From IMG/VR virus record IMGVR_UViG_3300007346_000034, positions 1 through 59,299 of that record: a DNA stretch of 59,299 nucleotides; one strand, 5' to 3'. The stretch comes from a virus. Below the pieces are notes generated by a model. The model searched no databases. It worked only from the letters and a program-made list of their open reading frames with translations, and was not told the origin of the DNA. Below, one piece after another: positions 1-10,300 of the stretch. Position 1 is the first letter of the stretch. Each line of letters opens with the position of its first letter. Position numbers and translations under genes: made by a program.

Positions 1-39
1 AAATTTTTAGTTATTTTAACTCTTTTCATTATTAATGTT

Positions 40-3000
40 TTATTCCATTATTTCTAATTGACCGCCTGCTTCTAAGAAAGCTTGAATCTCATCATCTGAT
101 AGATAGTATTCTCCACCTTCATTATAATCCATGTGACTTCCGCCACCACCATAATAATCATAAGCTCCACCCATTGCCATTTTATTTTGGCTAGCTGTCA
201 TAATTTTTTGTTGAACAGAATCAGGTAAAGACATAAAACCAGGATTATTAAAACTTCCTCCTTTAGCATAACTATTCATTAAGTTACCGTTTTTAACTTG
301 ATAACCAAATCTAGCTACAGGTTGCTGCATAGGTTGCTGCATAGGCATAGGTTGTTGCATTTGTGTAGGTAATTGTGACTGACCTGAATTAAACATTTGA
401 TTATTAATCAAATTTCTAATTTCATTTTGTCTAGCAGTTAAAGCTTGCATTTCATTATGTAATGCTTGCAATTGAACATTACCTCCATTCATATAAGATT
501 TTCTTCTTACAGTACCACCGCCATAAAAACCTTTATTTTCAGCCATATTAATTTGTTCCTGAACTCTTGCATCTTCTTCTTCAGGTGTAGGTTTATTACC
601 TGTAACAGTAGGTGATTCATCTATAGGAATCTTAGAATAATCAATATCTAATTCGCTTTCTGTTATAGGAGTTTCAGGTGTTGCAGAAACTAATGGTTCT
701 GGAGTTAAAGTTTTTATAGGAGTTGTAGAATATGTTGGTACAGGTTGATAATCTGCTGGAGGCGTACCCATTCCTGTAGGATCTGCTTTTTGCATTCCTA
801 CACTTAATTTATTAGTATTTGATTGTCCTGTAATAACATTTCTATTATTTCCTGTAGTGTTAGGATTATTTTGCTCTTGTACTAATTCATCTACAGTATT
901 TGCAGCTTCTTGATTCATCATAGATAAATCTATAGGGAAGTTAGGTTCTTGACCTAGCTTGCTTGTAGGGTTTGTATTTGGAGGCAGTCCTTGAGCAGTT
1001 CTTTCTGCTACAGCTTTTTTAGCTTCATCTTTGCTTACTTGGTCTACTACAGCAGCTGCATCAGTTGCAGCTTTTTCAGCATCTGCACTACTTCCTGTTC
1101 CTCCACTTATAGATGTACCATCTGGATTATAACCTCTTCTACGCATCTCTATTTGAAACAGTTGATTTTTTTGATCATCAGTAAGCATGTTATGTTTAAA
1201 CTTCAGATTATATTCATTCTCCCTGCCTTTGAAAAAACCTCTTAATCCACCTGCTCTTGATACACTATTATACTCATCTAAATAAGTTCCAGCAGCATTA
1301 TAAGCTATAGGAGCTAAACCATAACCACCAGGAACATAACTATTTCTTGTTGTACGACCAGGCATAATAAACTGGCCTTGCAAAACAGGAACACCCGCAT
1401 ATCCTATTTGAGGTGACGGAGCATAAACTGGAGTTATATTATTATTAGTTCCCGTTGCGTTATCTGCTACTACTGCATCACTTGCTCCAGCATCTGAGCT
1501 TACAGCTCCATCAGATGCTCCAGCATCTACTCCTGCAGCTCCATCAGAAGTTCCTGTTGTATTATTTTCTAATAATTCTGCTGTATTTTCTACTGAAGCT
1601 ACATTTTCATCTACCTCTTCCGTTTGAGTGTTTGTAGTATTTTTTTGCTTAGTGTTTTTAGTTTGTGTTTGTTTTTTTGGAGAAGTTTGTTGATAACTAC
1701 CTGTAGCGGGATCAAATTCAAATCCTCCTGCAATCATGCGATCATGATTCTTTTTTTGTGATTCTGTCATTTCTTTTCCATCAATAAGAGGATAGTCACT
1801 ACTTGATGTAGAAGTTGCTGCTTGTTGAGAACTTTGTGGTCTATATAAACCGTTAGTTGCTGGTGGAAAAAAATAATTTTTTAAAAAACTGTAACCAAAA
1901 GGATCACCTGTGTTATATTTATAGTTACCTGTTGCTGCTCTTAATTCTTCTTGACTAACCATTCCATCACCATCAGTATCTAAAGAAAATTCAAAATTTG
2001 GAGAATTTGAGGAACCCCATAATTTATTAAATCTTTGACTTAAATTTGGTTTATTAGCATAATATTCTGAAAAAGATTGTTTTTTAGAACCCCCATCATC
2101 CATCTGTTGCATCTCAGGCATTTGTTGAGATTGCATATCCATAAACTCAGCTTTTGACATACCTGTGTCTGTACCATCAGGTAAGATAAATGGGCCTTCT
2201 GTTTCTAATTGATACTGATAAAACTCTTCTGCAGTCATACCTGTATCTTGTCCTTGATAAACATAGTTTTTCATGCCACCTTGATTATACATAGGCATGC
2301 CGTAGTATCCATTAAAATTCATATCATTATAATTTATTGTTCCACCGTATTGATTTTGTTGTACTTGAGTATTAGTATTTACTTGAGGAATTTCAGGGTT
2401 AGGAGTAAAAGGATTAAGCTTATCCCAAAATATTTTAGCTTGTGCTTTTCTATTTTTTCTTACAGTTGGCCTCCATTGTTCTTTCCGCCATGTTTTTGCC
2501 CAATCTGATATTTCTTCATTATCACTTCTTAAATCTCTTCTAAATTCTTTACTTAATTTACTAGTCTGTTTTTGTTTTAATTCTGGACCGTACATTTTAT
2601 TATAAGTATTAGCCCAGTCTATATCTTTTTGTAACTGACTTGCAGCATCAAATAAATAATTACCAAAATCAAATTTATTAGCTTGATTTTCTCTAAGAGC
2701 ATTTTGATAATATATAGCATTAGGATCAGTACTTTTTTTACTATATCCAAAAATATTATTAGGACCACCATTGTTAAAATAAGGCATCATCATTTCTTGT
2801 TGAGCTACCTGATTTAACATTTGATCTTGCATTACTTGAGATGCATTATCTTTAAGTGTTGATGTAAAATAATTAATATTATCTTGACCAATGTTTTGAG
2901 CCATGTTCATAGGAGCTGATTGACCTCCCATTTCTTTTTTCTTTTTAGCAGCCATTTCTCTAAATACTTTAGCTAAGTTATATCGTTTAGTACCAGGTGG

Positions 3001-3165
3001 GCAAGAAGGACCTCCAAACTTAGAGCCTGTACAAGGTTTATCTTTACGCATACCTTTAACAGCTTTCTGTATCCATTTTTTGTCAGAACCTTTAGCTCCT
3101 CCTTTTTTAAACTTATTTTGTTGACATTCCCAACAACCATCATCTTCTTTATACATTCTATACAT
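40..3165 (-). CDS. Very large virion (cargo-like) protein with EF-hand loop and repeated Gly-Gly motifs
   Basis: 1041 aa, last gene of the late block. The N-terminus (about residues 10-80) is basic and Cys-containing, with a KKWIQKAV segment resembling a module I recall from other phage virion proteins. The middle is Gln/Asn/Met-rich and low complexity. Residues 396-407 (DTDGDGMVSQEE) match a canonical EF-hand calcium loop with acidic residues at loop positions 1, 3, 5 and 12. A short repeat (DTGMTAEEF, DTGMSKAEF) lies at about 307 and 333. Gly-Gly motifs such as FNNGG, YNQGG, YMNGG and YAKGG recur along the chain, and the C-terminus is acidic (YLSDDEIQAFLEAGG). Only 14 bases separate it from the hydrolase gene transcribed just before it. 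By position it may be a protein ejected from, or packed in, the virion, but I recognise no enzymatic domain. Confidence 0.7.
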   Translation of the reverse strand: MYRMYKEDDGCWECQQNKFKKGGAKGSDKKWIQKAVKGMRKDKPCTGSKFGGPSCPPGTKRYNLAKVFREMAAKKKKEMGGQSAPMNMAQNIGQDNINYFTSTLKDNASQVMQDQMLNQVAQQEMMMPYFNNGGPNNIFGYSKKSTDPNAIYYQNALRENQANKFDFGNYLFDAASQLQKDIDWANTYNKMYGPELKQKQTSKLSKEFRRDLRSDNEEISDWAKTWRKEQWRPTVRKNRKAQAKIFWDKLNPFTPNPEIPQVNTNTQVQQNQYGGTINYNDMNFNGYYGMPMYNQGGMKNYVYQGQDTGMTAEEFYQYQLETEGPFILPDGTDTGMSKAEFMDMQSQQMPEMQQMDDGGSKKQSFSEYYANKPNLSQRFNKLWGSSNSPNFEFSLDTDGDGMVSQEELRAATGNYKYNTGDPFGYSFLKNYFFPPATNGLYRPQSSQQAATSTSSSDYPLIDGKEMTESQKKNHDRMIAGGFEFDPATGSYQQTSPKKQTQTKNTKQKNTTNTQTEEVDENVASVENTAELLENNTTGTSDGAAGVDAGASDGAVSSDAGASDAVVADNATGTNNNITPVYAPSPQIGYAGVPVLQGQFIMPGRTTRNSYVPGGYGLAPIAYNAAGTYLDEYNSVSRAGGLRGFFKGRENEYNLKFKHNMLTDDQKNQLFQIEMRRRGYNPDGTSISGGTGSSADAEKAATDAAAVVDQVSKDEAKKAVAERTAQGLPPNTNPTSKLGQEPNFPIDLSMMNQEAANTVDELVQEQNNPNTTGNNRNVITGQSNTNKLSVGMQKADPTGMGTPPADYQPVPTYSTTPIKTLTPEPLVSATPETPITESELDIDYSKIPIDESPTVTGNKPTPEEEDARVQEQINMAENKGFYGGGTVRRKSYMNGGNVQLQALHNEMQALTARQNEIRNLINNQMFNSGQSQLPTQMQQPMPMQQPMQQPVARFGYQVKNGNLMNSYAKGGSFNNPGFMSLPDSVQQKIMTASQNKMAMGGAYDYYGGGGSHMDYNEGGEYYLSDDEIQAFLEAGGQLEIME

Positions 3166-3179
3166 AATATACGAAATTA

Positions 3180-6100
3180 TTATCTATTTTTAATTCTTTT
3201 TGCAGTTACTGTTACTTCAGGTAAGTCATAAGCACCATATACAAAATCTGAATACAAGTCACTTGGTATAATAATGTTAGGATCCATAAAAATATTAGTA
3301 TCTGTAGATTCAGCAGGTGGCGTATCAATAGTATATGCAAAATCTTTTACAGCTTGTTCTTGTGCTGCAACAGCTTCATTATATTTTTGTTGTTCATACT
3401 CTTTAATAGTAGCATCTGTTATTTTATCTTTATCATAACCTTCAGCAGCCATTCTATTTATTGTTTTTTCTTTTAAATATTTAGCAGCTTTTTCTTGTTT
3501 GCGATTATAAATTTGTTCTTCAGCTTGCTTTCCGTAGTTATTACCTTTTTGTGTTTGAATAACATTAGCCATATTTCTCATTGCTAAATTAGAATAATCT
3601 CTACCTTTATCTGAAGTTAATATTTTTCTATAACTATCTTTTTTCCACCAATTAGGTCCAGCACTCCACCCTCCAGCTAAAATATATGATGCAGGATAAA
3701 ACCATTCTTGTCCATCTTCTCCTTTAATTTTAACTTCGTCTGTTTCTCTATAATAATCAGGATCAGCTTTTAATGCTTTATATCTTTTTAACATTAACAA
3801 TGTAGCAGCTTTAGTTTGATTTTCTTCACTATCAAATATTTGATCTTTAGATAATCCTATTTCATTTAATTCTTTTTCTAACCCTCCAAAATTCATTTCA
3901 GGTTTCATTTGATAAATACCTCTACTAACTTCACTTCTTTTTAATCCTACAGCTTTTGCAATATCTGCTAAACCTTCTTTAAATTCTAAAGCAGTTTGAC
4001 CTTCATATTTTTTACCATAGTTACTACCAGCTCGTACAGGATTTTCTACAGTTCCTGTTAATGGTATTCTTATACTTGTTCCAGGTATAGGAATCCCTTC
4101 ACTTCCTCCTAGAGTAGCGGAACTTCCTCTTTTTGCTTCTCTTTCAAGCACTCCTCCTATAACAATTTGTGCTGCTTTATTAACATCATCTTGAGGATAG
4201 CCTGCTTTCATAAATGTTTCAACATGATTATTTATTTCATTTATTCTTGCTTTTTCATAATCATTTGTTCCTTCTAAAGGTGTTAACATATTTTCTGAAT
4301 CAAATGGTTTTACTATATCTTCTACTACTTCACCAGGTTTTTCATATGGTGATTTCCAATCTTCACTAAAGTAAGGATTTTGAGCAACAGCTTTTTGGTA
4401 TTCATCTGTCATTTTACCAGAACGTGCAATAGACGCTATTCTATAAGCACCTAATCCTTTATGATCATCTAATGTAATAGGTTCATCTACACGTTTTATA
4501 TATGCTTTTCCTGTTTCTGAAGCATGCCAAATTAAAGGTGTACCATCAGTATCTTTACCAATGATAAGACCCATATGTTCTATTTTTTCATTTTCCCATT
4601 TATTACCTGCTTTATCTTCTGTTTTTTTAGCGTAACGTCTACTAGAATCTGTATCTCTTCTATCTAAATGAACATAATCTCCTACTTGCAATAATCCATA
4701 AACTTCTTTAGGTAAGTCAGGTATATTTTTACCTCTAGCTTCTGTTTCATAAAGAAGTGTTCCTCCATTTTTTATTACAGCATCTTTATTAAACCATGCA
4801 TCATTAGCCCATAAATATTTTTTATCAGAATTAGGCATATCACTAAACAAATTCATAGATTTTAATGTAGCTTGTTTTGAACAACCGTAACCTTCTCCAC
4901 TTGTTCTGCAGATTTCTTCTCTTCTTTCAGGATTAGAAGGAAAAATAGGTAATGTTGCAAACTTGCCGCTAGTCTCATAATCTTTTAAAGCATTTTTAGT
5001 TTTAGTATCCATTACTCCTGATTTATCTATCTCATATCCTTTTCCTATAAGATAGTTCTGAATATTTGTTACATAGTTTGCAGTTTGTGGTTTTTCTTTA
5101 TACTCTTGATTTATAATTTCATTTTGCATTTTTAAATCTTGAGATTTAAAATCTTGAGCGTTTATTCCTTTATTATAAGCATCAATAGCAGCTTGTGTTT
5201 TAGGACCTAAATCTCCATCAACACCATTTCCTAATGGACCTGTAGTACCTAAATCATATCCTGCATCAAAAAGTTTTTGCTGTATAGCTATAGTTTCTTT
5301 ATTAACATTTGGTTGAATAAAATTTTCAGGTCTATTTATATTTTGAATAGATATTTGTTGTTCTTGAGGTAAAGGATTACCTAGAAGCTCAGGAAATATT
5401 CTAGTTTGTATAGCTTTTCTAGCATCTCCTTTTGCAGTTATCCAATCTGTATTACCTTTTTTTCTAGTTAAATAGTTATCACCTTCTTTTAGATACTCAT
5501 AACCATCCCCTACATCTACAACATCTCCACCATCTGTTTTTTGTATTAATCCTGAAATAGCACCCATTATTGGTTCTTTTGGTGACCACCTATAAGTATA
5601 ATAAGGATTTTTTTCTAAAGGTCCTTTTCTTACAGGATAACCTATAGGTAAATACTTTTCGCCACCTCCTGTATCTATATAAGTGCTATCATTTATCATT
5701 ACTCCTGCATGATAAGGCGTTCCTTCAGGAAACTCTTCAGTTTTTAACTCAGGTCTGTAAAAAGAAATAATATCTCCAGGTTGAGCAGTAGAATCTGGGT
5801 GTAAACGTTTATACCCTAATTTATCAGCTGCTTTATAAAAGTCTTTATTAGTATTAATTGTACTAGGTATACTATGTCTGCCAGTTGCTTTATCAACATC
5901 TTTTACAAACTCCATACAAGTATAATCATAACAAGGATAGGGTAATAAGTTTCTCATAAAACTTACAGGTTCTCTATCTACTATTTTACCTTGTTTATGA
6001 AACTCTTCAGCTTTATCTACAAATTGTTTTTGATTTACATTTGGGTTAACAATGTTAGGCATAGGAGGTCTTTCTACTCTACTAGTAGATGCTTCTATTT

Positions 6101-7313
6101 GTTTTATAGCTGGTAAAGTATCATAATCAATACTAAAATCTGTTTGTTTATTATTAGGTGCAGATATAATTTCATCAGATTTTATAGAATCTGTTTCTTT
6201 ATATATTTTATCTTGAATAGCTTTTTTAGCTTTACCTGTTGTTTTTATCCATTCAGCAGAACCTTTTTTTCTAGTAAGATAATCATTACCTTCTTTTAAA
6301 TATTGCCAGCCATCACCCGGATCTATAACATCTCCTCCGTCTGTATAAACAAGTTTATTAGAATATACTCTTCCTGTTTTAGCATCTACGTAAGGAGTAA
6401 ATCCTGCTCTTATGTCTCCTTCAATAGATTTTAAATATGTTGGATGATTTGGAGATTTTAAATACATTCCTGTTTCAGGGTTTACGCCTAACATGTGCCA
6501 TTCATTTTGAATGCGTTCAGGAGAAAGACCTGCTTTCCATGCACCTCTTAAATCATATAAATCATTATCTGTTTGTAAATTTTCAGGTAAAGATTTTCTC
6601 CAATTTTGAAAAACAAACTCTTCATCTTTAGATAATGGTGTTTTAAAAGGTGGATCTACGTGTGTTCCTCCATGTTCAAAGTTTGCTCTTAATCCTACTC
6701 TATATGCAGGAGGTTCTTGTGGAGTTAATGATACATTACCATATAGATTTACATTATCATTTACATTATAAGAAGCTCCAATATCATGGTACACTCCTGA
6801 TGGATCAGCATTTAAACTATAGTTTAAGGAAAGAGGGTCAATAGGTCTGTAGTTTATATCTACGCCACCGTAAACATTTTTTAAATCAGTACCTATATTT
6901 CCACTTATATCTCCTTTAGGAAAACCCATGCTAGCTGAAGCATTAAGTCTAGCTTGATTAAAATCTGTATCAAAACTTCCCACAATATCCATATCTTGTA
7001 AAGGGATAGCTACTCTACCTGACACATTAGGATTTAATGGCGCAAAGCTATATTCTCCACTTTGCATGTTAGGTGCAACTATTGGATTACTTATATTTAT
7101 ATCTCCAAACACCCTATCTTTAATATTAAAATCAGTACCTGCCTGAAGATCTATTCCTCCAGTCATACCAGGCATAACAGATAAATAAGGTCTTCCTGAT
7201 ACAGGGCCTCCATTATTAAACATAGTTAGTTTACCTAACATAGATGTTCTTTCATAATTAGGACCTTGCGGTAAACCTCTATTGTTTAATGTATAGAATA
7301 ATAATTTATCCAT
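3180..7313 (-). CDS. Giant virion-associated multi-domain peptidoglycan hydrolase
   Basis: 1377 aa. Residues 1-210 look like repetitive beta-structure. A module with a GDGxxYLKEGxxYLTRKKG core occurs twice (about 325-375 and 593-643). Between the copies is a papain-like (CHAP/NlpC-type) domain with candidate catalytic Cys461 or Cys466, PGDIISF at 512 and YHAGVM at 534. Two peptidoglycan-binding-like repeats follow (about 676-716 and 745-782), then a second papain-like domain (GCSKQATL with Cys811, VGDYVHL, EHMGLIIG with His913). A lysozyme- or transglycosylase-like region at about 1040-1230 contains LEREA, SRGIYQM and AGGWSAGP. The gene abuts the giant tail protein and precedes the 1041-aa protein, so it probably digests the cell wall during DNA entry. 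Domain boundaries are read by eye; the general function is fairly secure. Confidence 0.72.
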   Translation of the reverse strand: MDKLLFYTLNNRGLPQGPNYERTSMLGKLTMFNNGGPVSGRPYLSVMPGMTGGIDLQAGTDFNIKDRVFGDINISNPIVAPNMQSGEYSFAPLNPNVSGRVAIPLQDMDIVGSFDTDFNQARLNASASMGFPKGDISGNIGTDLKNVYGGVDINYRPIDPLSLNYSLNADPSGVYHDIGASYNVNDNVNLYGNVSLTPQEPPAYRVGLRANFEHGGTHVDPPFKTPLSKDEEFVFQNWRKSLPENLQTDNDLYDLRGAWKAGLSPERIQNEWHMLGVNPETGMYLKSPNHPTYLKSIEGDIRAGFTPYVDAKTGRVYSNKLVYTDGGDVIDPGDGWQYLKEGNDYLTRKKGSAEWIKTTGKAKKAIQDKIYKETDSIKSDEIISAPNNKQTDFSIDYDTLPAIKQIEASTSRVERPPMPNIVNPNVNQKQFVDKAEEFHKQGKIVDREPVSFMRNLLPYPCYDYTCMEFVKDVDKATGRHSIPSTINTNKDFYKAADKLGYKRLHPDSTAQPGDIISFYRPELKTEEFPEGTPYHAGVMINDSTYIDTGGGEKYLPIGYPVRKGPLEKNPYYTYRWSPKEPIMGAISGLIQKTDGGDVVDVGDGYEYLKEGDNYLTRKKGNTDWITAKGDARKAIQTRIFPELLGNPLPQEQQISIQNINRPENFIQPNVNKETIAIQQKLFDAGYDLGTTGPLGNGVDGDLGPKTQAAIDAYNKGINAQDFKSQDLKMQNEIINQEYKEKPQTANYVTNIQNYLIGKGYEIDKSGVMDTKTKNALKDYETSGKFATLPIFPSNPERREEICRTSGEGYGCSKQATLKSMNLFSDMPNSDKKYLWANDAWFNKDAVIKNGGTLLYETEARGKNIPDLPKEVYGLLQVGDYVHLDRRDTDSSRRYAKKTEDKAGNKWENEKIEHMGLIIGKDTDGTPLIWHASETGKAYIKRVDEPITLDDHKGLGAYRIASIARSGKMTDEYQKAVAQNPYFSEDWKSPYEKPGEVVEDIVKPFDSENMLTPLEGTNDYEKARINEINNHVETFMKAGYPQDDVNKAAQIVIGGVLEREAKRGSSATLGGSEGIPIPGTSIRIPLTGTVENPVRAGSNYGKKYEGQTALEFKEGLADIAKAVGLKRSEVSRGIYQMKPEMNFGGLEKELNEIGLSKDQIFDSEENQTKAATLLMLKRYKALKADPDYYRETDEVKIKGEDGQEWFYPASYILAGGWSAGPNWWKKDSYRKILTSDKGRDYSNLAMRNMANVIQTQKGNNYGKQAEEQIYNRKQEKAAKYLKEKTINRMAAEGYDKDKITDATIKEYEQQKYNEAVAAQEQAVKDFAYTIDTPPAESTDTNIFMDPNIIIPSDLYSDFVYGAYDLPEVTVTAKRIKNR

Positions 7314-10300
7314 TTATCTTGATGATTTTAAATTCATATTTACTGCTGTTGATATAATAATATTTCTGTCACCACTTTTCTTTCTTCTTAAAAATACAGA
7401 ATTTTTAAAATGTCTGAATTTTTTTCTTTGAAAAGCATTCTTATTATAATTTAAATTATTAAAATTTAAATTTCTAATATAACCATTAGGTTCTGTATTA
7501 AATATTGTTCTTGTAGCTGTGGAATTAAACTCACCTCTATCAGCTGTAATATCCCAAAACTGATTAAACCTATACTTTTGTTCTTCTTTAGAATATACTA
7601 TATCTATGTTGCTATAATTAACTTTTGGATACTTAAGCATTTCAGGAGTATTGTTTTTTGGTTGAAGATTTAATCTTAACAAACCAGATACTTGTTCTGA
7701 GTTATGTATTATAGCTTCATCAAAATTAAAATCCAAATCATGAAATCTATCATAGCAATTTTCAGCATACTTATAAGCTTCCATGTAATACTCTACGTTT
7801 CTTAATGTATTTACAACACCTCCTGTATGATTACCAAACTCTACCTCAAACGGATAATCTACATCATAAAAGTTACAATAACTATCACATCTATTATTGT
7901 GTATCCAAATACCGTTGGCTTTAGTAGACAAGAATGTATTTTTACTTGATATAGTTAAATCAGGATGCCAATCATGATATGAAATCCATGATTGTGTTTT
8001 AGGATCATAACTTATTGTCCAAGAAGCAGAATCAAAATACAGAGGGTTTCCAAGAGTAATAGGAACCATTGTATTATTTAAATAGAAAAGATCACTGTCT
8101 CCAGAATATCTTAATGTAGTTCCTTCAGGTAAATCCTTTTTAAGTTGGTAATCTTTCTTAGAAAAATATACAATTTGATTTAAGTTATCATAAATAGTTT
8201 GACATCCTATACCAGCAACAGGATTATCTTTTAATTTAAAATCAGGAAAGTCTTCTGTTAATTTATAAGGTAAAAATTCAGAAAACCACCATTTTAAACC
8301 TCTGTTAGAAATCTCTTGTATTGTTCCTGAAGTTAGTGTAAATACTTTTCCTTGATTTTGACTAACATAATAAAATCCTGCAGGTGTGTTTATTGCACTA
8401 TATTTATCTTGACAAGAACCATACTCAATTGGCCATTCACTATTTGCTAAATTTTGCATAGGTTGAGAGAACAATCCACCATCACCTATAGTAAGCTTAG
8501 TATCTTGATCTGTAGTTAATTGATCTACGCCAGCAAAAGTAATAGGACTCATATTATCAAATAATATTAAAGCCCCGTTTTTAGAAAACTGTTTTACAGC
8601 TCTTGGACGGCTTGTAAAATCTTTATAATTAAAAGGTAAAAAGATTCTCCAAAAATCTTGTTTATTAGCAGCTCTTTGCGGTAAAGAATAAATTATTCTA
8701 TCAGGTCTATATGTATAACATGTTTCAGCTACTTGAGGATCATACTCTCTACTTTGTGTATTTCCCCAAGCTAAAAAATTATTAAACAATCTAGATACGC
8801 TTAAGCTCCAATCATATTTATAATAATTACCTGCTTTTATAATGTTTGGATTAGCATTAAATAAAGTAGGTAAATGAGTATATCTTTTTGAATCATAATG
8901 CCTTCTATTTATTTCATCTTCCCAATCTCTATAATCTATATTTATTTCTGTTTCTACATAAAAATCTTTTACTCCTGAATTAAATAAATAAAAGAAATGA
9001 TTTTCTAAAAGAACTCTTCCAAACTCTAAACTATATCCATCAAAAGTATCCATGCAATATTTACTAAATGGTAAAGCTACAGTTGCTGACTGAGGATCAT
9101 CTATAAAAGCAAACATATCTGTTGTATCAATGCTTTGTAATAATTCACCTATATCATACTTTTCACTATTCATCCAATAAGAAACATACGCTGCATTTTG
9201 CCTTAAAAAATAATTATATTCATATCCATCTGGTTGATCATATAACCAATCATAAAAGAATATCATTGAATTTTTTTCAGTATATCTTCCTATATAAATG
9301 TCACCATTAAACATAATATCTGTAGAAGAAGGACCATTAGCAATAGTCTGTCCATAATTTTTAAGAGTTGTACCTGTAGATACAGGAACTTGAACAATAC
9401 CATTTATCTGACCATATTGATTTCTAATTCTTTGTTTTAAAGCAACATAGTAAGAAGAAGCTGTAAAATTAAAAGATCCATGTATATCTTCTCTTGTAGG
9501 ACCATTTTTTAATTTAGAAGCTTCACCTAAAGTTAAATTAGAATTATCTACTATAACAGGATCAGCTATTAAAGCATCGTTAGGATTTAAAGCTTCTGTT
9601 TGAATAGCTACAAAGCGGCTCCTAAAAATATTATTAATTCTAAAATCTTGAGTCCAATCTACTAACGCAGGCCCTATGTATCCTTGTTCTCCTATAGCTC
9701 TTCTAATGTTGTTTGGTTGTGGTCTTTCATAAAATCTTTGAAAGCAATGACTCACACATTGTAATGCGTATTGTTGTTCTGTAGACACAGCTCTAATTAT
9801 ATCTAAAAACATATCTATGCCTTTCATATAATTAAATATCCAACTAGCTATACCTACAACACTACCTAAAACAGGTCCTAAAGCGCTATAGTCAGAACCC
9901 TCTACAGTTTCAGTGTAACCTTGCGCACTAACACCTGGAGCTGCAGTTGCAAAATTATCTAACGCCCAACCTCCAGTTGTATCATATAAAACTTGAGGAT
10001 GTTTTACACCAGCAGCAAAAGAAGCTCCTAATATAGAAAAATCATTTACAGCTGCATACTGACCAAGTACTCTACCTGTATGTATACCACTTAATGCTGC
10101 AATACCAAGACCATGTCCACCAGCAACATCTAAAGGTTGAAAACCTGCAGCCATACCAAACCATGTACCACCTCTATTTTCAGAAGTAGGACTTTTTCTA
10201 TTATAACTTCTTTTACCTAAAGCTGCAGTAATAGGATAAGCAATTCCAACAATACATGCTATAATTAATGCTTGATCAGTTATTAATTTATGTTTGGGAT

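Noticed and set aside
991-1245. Plus-strand frames inside the large minus-strand virion genes (also 22,502-22,825 and others)
   Set aside because: They are antisense to genes with clear protein signatures, have Ser/Phe/Ile-rich low-quality translations and no leader.
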